Of a DNA stretch of 64,000 nt, positions 42,428 through 50,989 are shown one piece after another. Below the pieces are notes generated by a model. That model was not told where the DNA came from, did not search any database, and worked only from the letters and a program-made list of their open reading frames with translations. Numbering within the stretch: position 1 is the first letter of the stretch; each line of letters opens with the position of its first letter. A program made the translations under genes and the position numbers. Source of the stretch: GW2011-AR15 sp964428335 (lineage in GTDB: Archaea; Nanobdellota; Nanobdellia; Woesearchaeales; GW2011-AR15); the NCBI GenBank assembly GCA_964428335.1, contig CAYRXW010000005.1, positions 62,001 to 126,000 on the forward strand. Reading direction: 5' to 3'.

Positions 42428-43822
42428 TTATTTTTTATATAAAAAGCTTTGCAATTCCTCTCCATATATTTTGTCAAGTTTTTTCCTTATATGCTTTGGA
42501 ATTGTCAGACTTTCATGTATCCCATAGAATTCCTTTATCAACTCTTTTTTCCTTTTCTGCGCTTCTTTAAGATGCTTTTTTTTGAATATATCTATAAGAT
42601 ATCCTTTTGCTGAATTTTTATATGCAAGGAAAAATGCCAACAGTTGCTCATCCCTTCCAAGCCCTGCCATGTCATAAGGAGATGCGCAGTCTATCTTTTC
42701 AAAAAGCGCATAATACTCTATCTTGCTTTTCTTTAGCATGTTTTCACTAAAGCCTACTGTTTTTGGGTCAATATTATTTGCAAGAAGGAAGATATATATC
42801 CTTGCACACTTGGAACAGTGATGGCACCATCTTGTTTTTTTTGCGTGATTGTTTGCAGCAAGGCAAGAGGTCTGGTATTTTGCATAATGAGGATACCTGC
42901 TGTGCAGTATCTTTGTTATTGCTAAATCATGTATTGGCTCAAGAAAAGAAAGAGCGCTTACTTTTTTTGTAAGAAGCCTTAAGATTTTACTTATCTCAAA
43001 TGTCCATTCTCCTGACTGGTCAAATACGGGATTTGTCAGAAAGCCCTGTGTATTATAATAAGTTGCAGAACAGCTTGCTTCGTTTCCATAAACAACATAT
43101 TTTGCCTTGAAATGGCTGTTAAATGGCAGCATCAAAAGTGCATATTCGGTCAATTGGCTTCCCCATGGAAGCTCTGCCTCATCTACCTTGAAATAATCGC
43201 AGTTCCTAAGTAAAGCGATATCGTTTTTTATCCTGTATATCTTTTTTTTTCTGAACTCTTTTTCAAAATCATCTATAAGCTTTGTCTTGTGCTTGTTTTG
43301 GTATGACCTTATTACTGTTTTTGTGTATTTATCATAATAGCTGTCATCTGGCTCCTCAATATAGATCAGTTCTGGATCAAGCCCTATCTCTTCTGCTAAG
43401 GCAAAACTAAGCATGCTGTCTTTGCCAAACGTAAAAAGTATACATGCCTTATTATTTGCTTTTGCAGTATATTCAGGAACTTTGATATTATATGATTTGA
43501 ATTCATATTTTGCATTCATCAGCCTTTTTATTATCGTAAAGCAGTCTTTTCCATATTCTTCTGCGCATGAAGGGACGTAATATAATATAGGTTTTAGGAA
43601 GAAAGAACCCATAAGAGGGGAATTCATGTTATATTCCAGCTTGCCTGAATCTGTGATTGTAGGAAGAGTTGAAGTGGATAGAAATACAAGGTTTTCAACT
43701 ATGTTTTTTTTTGTTTTTTTTGGAAAGCTTTCCCATATCTCTTTAGGGTAGCCTATTGAGAAACCTTTTTTATCAAGCCTTATCCGAAATCCTTTTTTTG
43801 ATATTGAGTAATTTATTTTCAA
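42428..43822 (-). CDS. MurL-like PP-loop enzyme
   Basis: A 464-residue protein with a PP-loop ATP site TFGKDSMLSFALAEE (GKDS 133-136), then YGNEAS (247-250), LSFLEPIHDLAITKI (291-305), QTSC (317-320) and RWCHHCSKCA (C333, C336, C339). This motif order matches MurL, the ATP-dependent epimerase that converts the L-Glu end of UDP-MurNAc-L-Ala-L-Glu to D-Glu in Xanthomonas. An archaeon without murein would need another substrate, so I use the name for homology only. It leads the operon GNAT - ATP-grasp - ATP-grasp. A cysteine-zinc site is probable. Confidence 0.7.
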   Translation of the reverse strand: MKINYSISKKGFRIRLDKKGFSIGYPKEIWESFPKKTKKNIVENLVFLSTSTLPTITDSGKLEYNMNSPLMGSFFLKPILYYVPSCAEEYGKDCFTIIKRLMNAKYEFKSYNIKVPEYTAKANNKACILFTFGKDSMLSFALAEEIGLDPELIYIEEPDDSYYDKYTKTVIRSYQNKHKTKLIDDFEKEFRKKKIYRIKNDIALLRNCDYFKVDEAELPWGSQLTEYALLMLPFNSHFKAKYVVYGNEASCSATYYNTQGFLTNPVFDQSGEWTFEISKILRLLTKKVSALSFLEPIHDLAITKILHSRYPHYAKYQTSCLAANNHAKKTRWCHHCSKCARIYIFLLANNIDPKTVGFSENMLKKSKIEYYALFEKIDCASPYDMAGLGRDEQLLAFFLAYKNSAKGYLIDIFKKKHLKEAQKRKKELIKEFYGIHESLTIPKHIRKKLDKIYGEELQSFLYKK

Positions 43823-43880
43823 ACTGAATTTTTTAAGTGCTTACATTATAAAAATTGTTCCTAAATATAATCATGTTGCG

Positions 43881-43894
43881 ATATATTTATATAG
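43881..43894 (+). promoter_or_regulatory. TATA box of PfkB kinase gene
   Basis: ATATATTTATATAG, centred about 27 nt before the ATG at 43916. Confidence 0.55.
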
Positions 43895-43915
43895 AATATA
43901 ATCAAAGAAAAAATT

Positions 43916-44893
43916 ATGTTTGATGTTATCAGCGTTGGCAGTTCAACAATAGATACTTTTGCATCTGTCGAATCTGAGCTTATCAAGATAAAGACTGCAC
44001 ATCATGAAGAAGAATTGATTGCATACCCAAGCGGGTCTAAGATTCTTATAAGCGACCTGAAGTTTTTCATTGGAGGAGGAGGAACTAATACTGCTGTCGC
44101 TTTTTCAAGGCTTGGGCTAAAAGCAGGATATATCGGCAAGGTTGGCTCCGGAACAAATAGCGAGCTCATAATCAAAGCCATAAAAAAAGACAAGGTTGCT
44201 TTCCTTGGCGTAAAATCAAAAAACCTTCACGCCGGATATTCAGTCATACTGGATAGCTTAGAAGGTGACAGGACTATACTTGCATACAAAGGAGCCAATA
44301 ATGAATTAAGCTTCAGCGATATTGACCTAAAAAAGATAAAAGCAAAATGGTTCTATTTTTCAAGCATGGTAGGGAAGTCATATGAAACACTTGAAAAACT
44401 TTCTGAATATGCACAAAAAAATGATATCAAAGTTGCATTTAATCCAAGCAATTATCTTTGCGAGAAAGGATATCCCTTCCTAAAAAAAGTGCTTTCCAAT
44501 ACTGAACTTCTTGTTCTTAACAAAGAAGAAGCTATGCTGCTTACAGGGAATTTTGACATGCAAGAGTTAATTTTTAGGCTGTGCCAGCTAGGACCAAAAA
44601 TCTGCGTTATTACAGACGGAAAGAATGGGGCATATGTGAATGAGAAGAATAAGGTAATACATGTGAAGACATCTGGGATAAAGCCTAAGGAGACTACTGG
44701 TGCAGGAGATGCTTTTGCATCGACTTTCCTTGCTGGGCTGATCATGAAAAAGAACATTTCTGAATGCATGAAGATGGGATGCGCCAATGCAGAATCTGTA
44801 ATCTCTAATATAGGAGCAAAGACCGGCCTTCTGACATTTAAGGAGCTAACTAAAAAAATCAGGAAAAGCAGAATTGCTGTAGAATCAATCTAA
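43916..44893 (+). CDS. PfkB-family carbohydrate kinase
   Basis: A 325-residue ribokinase-like protein: GGGGTNTAVAFSRLGLKAGY near the N-terminus, a phosphate/anion loop with DGKNGAYV, and the catalytic TTGAGDAFASTFLAGL. The family phosphorylates sugars or nucleosides; archaeal members can act on ribose-1-phosphate, nucleosides or fructose-6-phosphate. The substrate cannot be fixed. A strong TATA box precedes it. Confidence 0.88.
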   Translation: MFDVISVGSSTIDTFASVESELIKIKTAHHEEELIAYPSGSKILISDLKFFIGGGGTNTAVAFSRLGLKAGYIGKVGSGTNSELIIKAIKKDKVAFLGVKSKNLHAGYSVILDSLEGDRTILAYKGANNELSFSDIDLKKIKAKWFYFSSMVGKSYETLEKLSEYAQKNDIKVAFNPSNYLCEKGYPFLKKVLSNTELLVLNKEEAMLLTGNFDMQELIFRLCQLGPKICVITDGKNGAYVNEKNKVIHVKTSGIKPKETTGAGDAFASTFLAGLIMKKNISECMKMGCANAESVISNIGAKTGLLTFKELTKKIRKSRIAVESI

Positions 44894-44970
44894 CTATCTT
44901 CTTAAAGAATTTTTCAGAATCTAAACTCTTTTTTATTAAACAAAACAGTTTATATTAAGTAAACTAAATA

Positions 44971-44980
44971 TTTATAAATA
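44971..44980 (+). promoter_or_regulatory. TATA box of small membrane protein gene
   Basis: TTTATAAATA lies 26-35 nt before the ATG at 45006. The arms AGTTTA...TAAACT just upstream form a small inverted repeat. Confidence 0.55.
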
Positions 44981-45005
44981 GAGTTTAAAACTTAACTAAG
45001 TATAA

Positions 45006-45155
45006 ATGATGCAGTATAGCAGAAGCGGGCTTTACATCAATAGGAAAATCAATTCTAAACAAAGTGCTGCAAACAAGGAGAAATCATTTGACTGGATTAA
45101 TGTGTTTTTATTTGTGCTATTGTTTGTAGTCGTGATATTATTTGTAGTGACTTAG
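45006..45155 (+). CDS. Single-helix small membrane protein
   Basis: A 49-residue ORF beginning MMQYSRSGLYINRKIN, with a basic hydrophilic half and a C-terminal membrane helix (about 30-49, INVFLFVLLFVVVILFVVT). A strong TATA box at the right distance supports expression as a leaderless mRNA. Function unknown. It fills the gap between the PfkB kinase and asparagine-synthase-like genes. Confidence 0.5.
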   Translation: MMQYSRSGLYINRKINSKQSAANKEKSFDWINVFLFVLLFVVVILFVVT

Positions 45156-45160
45156 AACAA

Positions 45161-46063
45161 TTATAGTTTTTTCAGGTATTCAATATATTCCTGTTTTTTT
45201 CCAAAACCTTTTGATTTTGCAATCCTTGCTATTGCCTTATCAAAACTGCTTCCATACTGGGCTGCTTTTTTTGGCCTGAATGCATATTCTTCCTTTAATC
45301 CAAGATCAATCATCAGTTTCCTGAAGATGTATTTCTTGTGCTCATCTTTTAATTTTAATTCTCCGGATATGTTCATTCCTGCAACAATCAAGTCCTTATC
45401 AAGAAAAGGTGTTAAAAAGGTCATGCCCTCGTGGACTGCTATGCTATAGTCCCTCCCAAAATCGCGTTCATATGTACTTATTAAGCCGTGCCAGCATTCT
45501 TCGTTTATGTCCTCTGCTTTTTCGTGCCTTTGATAACCAGCAAATATTTCCTCGCTTCCAAGGCCTCCAAACAAGGTATCTATCTTATCCTTCTTTGCAA
45601 GCTCGATTGCAGCAAGCTCTACTGCGCCAACTCCCAGATTTACCACATTTAAGTCTTTTTTTGGGACTATCTTTGCAATTTTTTCAAATATCTTTCCAAC
45701 TTCTTCTAAAGAAAGTATCTTTTTTTTATGGTTAAAGCCGTATTCTTTTGCAATCCTTTCTGAATAGATTATATCCTCGCTTCCTTCCAACCCAACAGTA
45801 TAACAGATGAAATCCTGCCTGTCTTTTTTTGATATGAATGAAATGCCTGTGGAATCAACACCACCTGAAAAGAATATCCCGAATTTTTTGCCTGGATACC
45901 TTTTTTCCATTGCCAAAAGAAACGGCTCTTTTATCTCTAAAACTGCTTTTTTCTCATCAGTTATGACTTTTGTTCCCAGAGCTTTCAAACGTGTTATATG
46001 GGAAGACCATTCATCTAAAGAGACTAACTTTCCATCTTTTGTAACAAACGATTGCTCTGTCAT
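45161..46063 (-). CDS. Asparagine synthase-like PP-loop amidotransferase
   Basis: A 300-residue protein equal to the C-terminal ATP-PPi domain of asparagine synthetase B: FGIFFSGGVDSTGISF (PP-loop), GLEGSEDI, LFGGLGSEEIFAGYQRH and LTPFLDKDL. The glutaminase half is missing, so ammonia or another amine would be the donor. The ATG at 46063 begins 1 nt after the HerA stop; an ATG 6 codons upstream overlaps herA. Co-transcription with herA is likely, though a functional link is not obvious. Confidence 0.85.
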   Translation of the reverse strand: MTEQSFVTKDGKLVSLDEWSSHITRLKALGTKVITDEKKAVLEIKEPFLLAMEKRYPGKKFGIFFSGGVDSTGISFISKKDRQDFICYTVGLEGSEDIIYSERIAKEYGFNHKKKILSLEEVGKIFEKIAKIVPKKDLNVVNLGVGAVELAAIELAKKDKIDTLFGGLGSEEIFAGYQRHEKAEDINEECWHGLISTYERDFGRDYSIAVHEGMTFLTPFLDKDLIVAGMNISGELKLKDEHKKYIFRKLMIDLGLKEEYAFRPKKAAQYGSSFDKAIARIAKSKGFGKKQEYIEYLKKL

Positions 46064-46064
46064 T

Positions 46065-48032
46065 TTATCCTTGGATTTCATACTTCAATATAAAGCATTC
46101 CCTGAAGTCCTTTACTTTTGTGAATTTTGAAAGCATCTCTTTTAATTCATCGACATTCATCTTTGGATCTTTCTTTAAGGTATATGAAAGCTGCAGGAAC
46201 TCTATTTTTGAGAACATTGAAAATTTTGAGAGCTGGGAGAATATGAACTTATCTGACAGCTTATACTTGTCTTTCTTTTCAATGTAGCCAAGCTTTTCTA
46301 AGCTTGTGATTTCTGAGTTTATTGCCAATGGAAGTCCTTTTTTTATTAAATCCTGTAGGACAAATTCCTTTAGCACAAAGGCAGCATGGAGTATGTTTAT
46401 CTGCACCTGTGTCAGCTCATCCATCTTTGGAAGCTTCTTTACTGAATAAGATTCAATATCAGTTATTATGCTTCCTTCAATTGATTCTACAAGAAGGTTA
46501 AATTCCCCGCTCTTGTCTTCGCATAAGAACATGAATCCTGGTAAGAGTGTTTCATCAATCCTTGAATCACCATGTATCAGCTTTAGGTCTTTTAGTGTTA
46601 TCTTAGGCCTTATTATTGGGAGCATCTCCATATTTTCAAATTCATTCACTTCGCTCATAAATTCCTTATCTGGTATTATGTCCTGTGCGTGCCCTCCGTG
46701 CCTTGTCATCCTTGGCCTTATGTTTACAAACAATGGAATATCTGTAATGCCTGTAACAAGGGCTGTCCCAATCGAGAGATTTTTTATCTCTTCCTCTGAT
46801 TCTGCAGTTATGCCTTCAACGCTTGATGATATTGCCTTTAGGTCATTTGGATTTGTTACCTTCAATATTATCTGGGTTGTGCACTGGCTTAGTACTGATT
46901 TATCTACCCTTGCTGGCCTTTGGCTTATTACACATAGACCAAGGCCAAATTTCCTCCCTTCTGATGCTATTGTCCTAAGCACTTTTGAGCATCTTGTCTC
47001 TCCAAAACTACGTTCAGGGCAATAATTATGCGCTTCCTCAAGTATTGTGAAAAAAGGTGGTATTTTTTCCTTTTTTCTTAATTCAAATAGGTCTTTCATC
47101 AGCTTATATACTATTATCTCCTGCACATCCGGAGGTATGCCTTTTAGGTTAATCACTGTGCATTTTCCAGGATGAATGAATTCATTATAGGGAACTGATG
47201 CATCTGAGAATATTTCCATGTTCTTCAGGTGCTCCAGATTGTTTATTATTGTCCATTTCGAATTATTTTCTTCTGCATCCAGGGCATATAGGACATCAGC
47301 AAAGCTGACTTTGTCCATGTTTTTTAATGCCGCATATAAAATCCCCATCTGAGTATTTGATAATTTTCCAGGTATTAATTGTGTTATCTCTGCAGCGCTA
47401 AGAGAGCTTTCTATCCTAAGCGGCCTTACTCCCTGTATTAATTTTGTATCTCCGTATTCCTGGAGATTTTTTATTCCCTTTGGGACCAAGGAATATTTCT
47501 TCAGCTGATCTGCCTCTTCTTCATTCGCATATTTCATTGAAGAGTATTCCCCATGCGGGTCTATAACTATTACAGGGACTTTCCTTTCAGTTATCTCCTC
47601 AATAAGAACACCTACAGCATATGATTTTCCTGCGCCTGATTTTGCAAGTACTGCTACGTGCTTTGTAAGCAATTTTTCCAAATCAAGCAGGATATCAATA
47701 TCCTTCCCTTCTAGCTTTCCTATAAATGCGCTTTTTTTTGATTTCTCAAGCTTTATTATGTCCCTGATGAAGGAATCTTCAGCAATCAACACTTCTGTTC
47801 CCTGGTCAAATGGTATCCTTATCGGCTTTATCCTTTCTTTTTCATCCTTATAGCCTATTACTATGCATTTTGCAATATCTTTATCTGTCCTTTCTATCTC
47901 CAGAATCTGGCATAATACATAGCCATACACCTTATGCATGACCTGGACAAATTCAAATTTTCTTGCTTCCTTATCAAGAAGAAACTGGAAATTATTAGAG
48001 GTGATTTTCCCAAATATCTTTCCAAGTATCAT
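46065..48032 (-). CDS. herA: HerA DNA translocase/helicase
   Basis: Hexameric ATPase that works with NurA in end resection. The 655-residue protein has an N-terminal HAS-barrel (1-95), Walker A AVLAKSGAGKSYAV (130-137), VIVIDPHGEYSS, Walker B FFTILEEAHNYCPE, then the arginine-finger region SEGRKFGLGLCVISQRPARV. A C-terminal winged-helix-like part (about 545-650) is longer than in crenarchaeal HerA. nurA lies 6 kb away rather than adjacent. Confidence 0.92.
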   Translation of the reverse strand: MILGKIFGKITSNNFQFLLDKEARKFEFVQVMHKVYGYVLCQILEIERTDKDIAKCIVIGYKDEKERIKPIRIPFDQGTEVLIAEDSFIRDIIKLEKSKKSAFIGKLEGKDIDILLDLEKLLTKHVAVLAKSGAGKSYAVGVLIEEITERKVPVIVIDPHGEYSSMKYANEEEADQLKKYSLVPKGIKNLQEYGDTKLIQGVRPLRIESSLSAAEITQLIPGKLSNTQMGILYAALKNMDKVSFADVLYALDAEENNSKWTIINNLEHLKNMEIFSDASVPYNEFIHPGKCTVINLKGIPPDVQEIIVYKLMKDLFELRKKEKIPPFFTILEEAHNYCPERSFGETRCSKVLRTIASEGRKFGLGLCVISQRPARVDKSVLSQCTTQIILKVTNPNDLKAISSSVEGITAESEEEIKNLSIGTALVTGITDIPLFVNIRPRMTRHGGHAQDIIPDKEFMSEVNEFENMEMLPIIRPKITLKDLKLIHGDSRIDETLLPGFMFLCEDKSGEFNLLVESIEGSIITDIESYSVKKLPKMDELTQVQINILHAAFVLKEFVLQDLIKKGLPLAINSEITSLEKLGYIEKKDKYKLSDKFIFSQLSKFSMFSKIEFLQLSYTLKKDPKMNVDELKEMLSKFTKVKDFRECFILKYEIQG

Positions 48033-48055
48033 AAGGCAGTAAAAAAGAACTTCGT

Positions 48056-49270
48056 TTAAAATTGTTTTGCTATCAGTTTATCATATATAGATATTACGTC
48101 AGAAATTGTTTTTTTTTCTAAGAATTTCTTCTCCAGTATCTTTACCATCTTTTCCTTATCTATATTTAGCTTTCCCTCTGTGACGTTTTTAAGCGTGTTT
48201 GTTAATCCTTCAATGTCTCCTGGCTCAAACAAGAATCCTGTAACCCTGTCTTCTATTATATCTGTGATCCCTCCTATTTCTGACGCAATCACTGTCTTTT
48301 TCAGCAAGCATGATTCCATTGCAACTCTTCCGAATGCCTCACCGACAAATGAAGGGAAAAGCACTATATCATGCTCCATGATTATTTTTTTTATCTCACT
48401 ATGGGAAACTCTTGCATTTATCTTTACTTTTTTCCCTGCATTTTCCCTAAGAAACCCTTCTAGATTGCCCTCACCATAAAAGCTTGCCTCAAGATTAAGG
48501 GAAGTTATGGCTCTAAGTGCCAAATCTGCTCCTTTTGCTTTTGTGTAATCTCCCAGATACAATACTTTATTTTTCCTGGCCTTGATTCTGCTATCCTCTT
48601 TGGTTTTTTCCTCGAGATTATAGATTATCCTTATCTTGTTTTTTGGAATCCCATTTTCAAGCAGCTTTTTTTCCATGTATGTGCTTATCGGCATGTAATA
48701 GTCAAACTTTTTCATGCATGATCTGTATGAATTATACCTAAATCTTAAAGGCACTAAAAAAAACGGCATCATGAACCCGCTCTGCTTTGTCTTTCCTATT
48801 ATCTGTGAATTTAATGCACAGTCACAATAAGTCAATAAAGTGCATCTTTTATCGCAGGATACCTTGTCCTTATAGACCAATGTGCCTTTAGGGCAGAAAG
48901 GAACAGGGCCATTGACATGCATAACAAACGGTTTAGCAATGCATTTTACTGCTGATATGCTTGATGTGTTCATGCAGTGGATTATGTCAAAGTTTTCTTT
49001 TTTTTCCAGTTCAATTACTTTTTTCCTGAGGTTTTTTGAAAAAGAAATGCGTTTTATGTTCCCTGATACAGTTTTAGGGCTTCCTGTTTTTAGCAGCCTA
49101 TGGATCTTTATCCCATCCATAAGCTCAAAGTAAGGTGTATTTCCTGTGGATGTAAGGACATGCATATCAATATTTTTTTTAACCAGTGATTTTGCAAGCA
49201 GGTGTGCGCTAATCTCCCCTCCTCCTATCCCTTCAGGAGGAAAATATTCTGATATCATGAGTACTTTCAT
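48056..49270 (-). CDS. Glycosyltransferase family 4
   Basis: A 404-residue retaining glycosyltransferase with two Rossmann domains: MISEYFPPEGIGGGEISAHL at the N-terminus, LYLGDYTKAKGADLALRA opening the second domain, and the donor site FPSFVGEAFGRVAMESCLLK. A Cys-rich insert (CPKGTLVYKDKVSCDKRC, then TYCDC) may bind metal. It likely adds a sugar to a lipid-linked or surface glycan. The first codons of this gene are duplicated at 50716-50748. Confidence 0.88.
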   Translation of the reverse strand: MKVLMISEYFPPEGIGGGEISAHLLAKSLVKKNIDMHVLTSTGNTPYFELMDGIKIHRLLKTGSPKTVSGNIKRISFSKNLRKKVIELEKKENFDIIHCMNTSSISAVKCIAKPFVMHVNGPVPFCPKGTLVYKDKVSCDKRCTLLTYCDCALNSQIIGKTKQSGFMMPFFLVPLRFRYNSYRSCMKKFDYYMPISTYMEKKLLENGIPKNKIRIIYNLEEKTKEDSRIKARKNKVLYLGDYTKAKGADLALRAITSLNLEASFYGEGNLEGFLRENAGKKVKINARVSHSEIKKIIMEHDIVLFPSFVGEAFGRVAMESCLLKKTVIASEIGGITDIIEDRVTGFLFEPGDIEGLTNTLKNVTEGKLNIDKEKMVKILEKKFLEKKTISDVISIYDKLIAKQF

Positions 49271-49271
49271 A
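49239..49271. repeat. 33-bp direct repeat, copy 1 (start of GT4 gene)
   Basis: Identical to 50716-50748. It covers the first codons of the GT4 gene, MKVLMISEYF. Similarity continues beyond it into the DUF5989 remnant. Confidence 0.85.
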
Positions 49272-49325
49272 TCAATAAAGAGATGTCTGCTTATTTATTA
49301 AAATAGTGCAATCTGAATCATGCAA

Positions 49326-49410
49326 CTAGAATAAAGCATATACAAATGGGCTTACTGCTGAACTTTGCTCAAATATTATCAATATCTAACCAGGATGAAC
49401 ATTATGAATA
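49326..49410 (-). pseudogene. Decayed second copy of DUF5989 gene
   Basis: In the 231-nt gap before the GT4 gene, the minus strand reads ILIIFEQSSAVSPFVYALF then TAG, nearly the same C-terminus as the intact DUF5989 protein (50776-50943). Upstream, MFILV fits MLLLV in another frame, with a stop between, so about one nucleotide has been lost or gained. The rest of the gap holds nothing I can identify. Confidence 0.75.
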
Positions 49411-49501
49411 GTAATTTCATTTAAGGAATTACTAATTGTCATAGAAATTATAATTAATGTTAAACATGCGTACCTATAATATTAAGAATTTAGGCATGCT
49501 G

Positions 49502-50686
49502 CTATCGCTCTTTTTGTTTTCTAAGTGTTGATGAAATCTGCTTTGCAAGCGCAATATTTAATGGGGTCTTCGGATGCCCATCCTTAAAATAAAACGTAGA
49601 ATTATAAGGAAGATCATAAGTCATGACCTCTATTTTAGCCTTTTTTAACAGATCTATAAGATATCTATTGTTCCATTGGTTTATATCCTCGCTCGGATGG
49701 ATAAGAACATAAAATGTACCATCAAACTGGCTTTCATAGATATCCCTGGATTTTTCTATTAGCTTATATGTCAAGTATACGTGAGATTTTGATATTGGTG
49801 GCAAGCTGAGATAGTAATACTTCAATAAGTATGATTTCCCAAGCATCCGGTAAATAAAAGAAATAAATCTCCTTCCTGTCTCAAATGATTCTTCTCTTTT
49901 TACCGCACTTCCTGATAAATAATAATAAGGCATATCGTTTCCCCACTCATTAAATGTCCTCATGTCGCCAATGACTCTTTTTATATGGTCACTTATATAG
50001 ACATAAATGGCAGCGACCGGTTGCATCTTGATCTCATTGCTGAATCCTTCTCTTTCAAGATTTGCGAGCATTCCCTGCGTGCCATAACCCTGGAATGCAT
50101 AATTATATACATTAAGTTCTGCATCTCCAGATAAAAAATAGGCAAGAGTCTCATTGTCTTCAAGACCGTCTCCGAAAGCATAAGAATCCCCAAATAAGAT
50201 AATAGAAGGTTTACTGCCAAGATCGGGGCTAATCCTACGCCCAAAAGCATCTGTTGAAATAGTGCTGTTGTACTCATTTGTCCTGTAAATTGTGGAAGAG
50301 TTTGGCCTTGCAAAGTATCCGAGTTCCCAGCTATGAACATAGAAATCTGTCCTTGGAAACTCAGTTTCCGGCATAAACCTGGCAGAGACCCTTGCATTAT
50401 TATCCCCTAGCAGGATCAAGCAATAAAAAATAGACTCAATTATTGTTATGGTCAAAACAAACGAACAAAGCATCAGGAATATACCTGTCATTGTTCTATT
50501 AAAAAAATTTAATTTTGAAAATAAAAAAGCAACTAAGCCTAGAATTATCATGGCAATAGCTAGATAGATGAGAGACCCTGCAGTTACAGGCATTATGTTA
50601 TTAAATACCAGAACTGATAAAGATAAAAATATACCTACAGATATAATGGCGACTGCCAATACGTTAATTATCTTTCTAGTATTCAT
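49502..50686 (-). CDS. Membrane SGNH/GDSL-like hydrolase or acyltransferase
   Basis: A 394-residue protein with three membrane helices (about 6-28, 35-57, 67-93) and an extracellular SGNH domain: IILFGDSYAFGDGLEDNE (S168) and the Asp-x-His pair D369/H371 in FKDGHP. It is related in plan to the hydrolase at 1798. In carbamoyltransferase/DUF5989 cassettes such a protein commonly follows; it probably edits a surface glycan. Imperfect direct repeats on both sides suggest that it was placed here by duplication or insertion. Confidence 0.75.
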   Translation of the reverse strand: MNTRKIINVLAVAIISVGIFLSLSVLVFNNIMPVTAGSLIYLAIAMIILGLVAFLFSKLNFFNRTMTGIFLMLCSFVLTITIIESIFYCLILLGDNNARVSARFMPETEFPRTDFYVHSWELGYFARPNSSTIYRTNEYNSTISTDAFGRRISPDLGSKPSIILFGDSYAFGDGLEDNETLAYFLSGDAELNVYNYAFQGYGTQGMLANLEREGFSNEIKMQPVAAIYVYISDHIKRVIGDMRTFNEWGNDMPYYYLSGSAVKREESFETGRRFISFIYRMLGKSYLLKYYYLSLPPISKSHVYLTYKLIEKSRDIYESQFDGTFYVLIHPSEDINQWNNRYLIDLLKKAKIEVMTYDLPYNSTFYFKDGHPKTPLNIALAKQISSTLRKQKER

Positions 50687-50715
50687 GTCCGCATCCTCCC
50701 TCTTTTGAGAAAGGT

Positions 50716-50748
50716 GGAAAATATTCTGATATCATGAGTACTTTCATA
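50716..50748. repeat. 33-bp direct repeat, copy 2 (orphan GT4 start)
   Basis: An exact copy of the GT4 gene start, but with no GT4 gene behind it; the SGNH gene begins 30 nt further on. A remnant of duplication. Confidence 0.85.
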
Positions 50749-50775
50749 AACATAAGGAAAATCAGGTGCTATTTA

Positions 50776-50943
50776 TTAAAATAATGCATATACAAAAGGA
50801 GATACTGCAGAACTTTGGGCAAATATTATCAAAATACCCACTAAAAGAAGCATGATTATTATAGGGGCCATCCACCATATCTTATTCTCCCACATGTAAG
50901 CGAGAAACTCGTGAAACAGGGATTTGTTTTTTGATTTTGGCAT
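50776..50943 (-). CDS. DUF5989 (SxtK-like) small membrane protein
   Basis: A 55-residue protein: a basic start, then FLAYMWENKIWWMAPIIIML, one membrane helix, and the typical ending SSAVSPFVYALF. This is DUF5989, known next to carbamoyltransferases (SxtK in saxitoxin clusters). The ATG at 50943 is preferred to an upstream in-frame start that would overlap the carbamoyltransferase gene. Its function is unknown; the constant pairing with carbamoyltransferase suggests a joint role. Confidence 0.85.
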   Translation of the reverse strand: MPKSKNKSLFHEFLAYMWENKIWWMAPIIIMLLLVGILIIFAQSSAVSPFVYALF

Positions 50944-50989
50944 TTTTTCATTTAAAATGTAAAAGTGTTTAATAAATTTAATTATTTTT

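Noticed and set aside
42428..43822. QueC or tRNA-thiolation enzyme for the PP-loop protein
   Set aside because: The order GKDS, N-E-x-S, L-x-P-x-x-x-L-A and W-C-x2-C-x2-C fits MurL better, and no tRNA-modification genes are near.
46468..47025. A 185-codon open frame on the plus strand inside herA
   Set aside because: It lies fully opposite herA, whose Walker motifs are intact, has no family resemblance and no promoter. It is a by-product of codon use.
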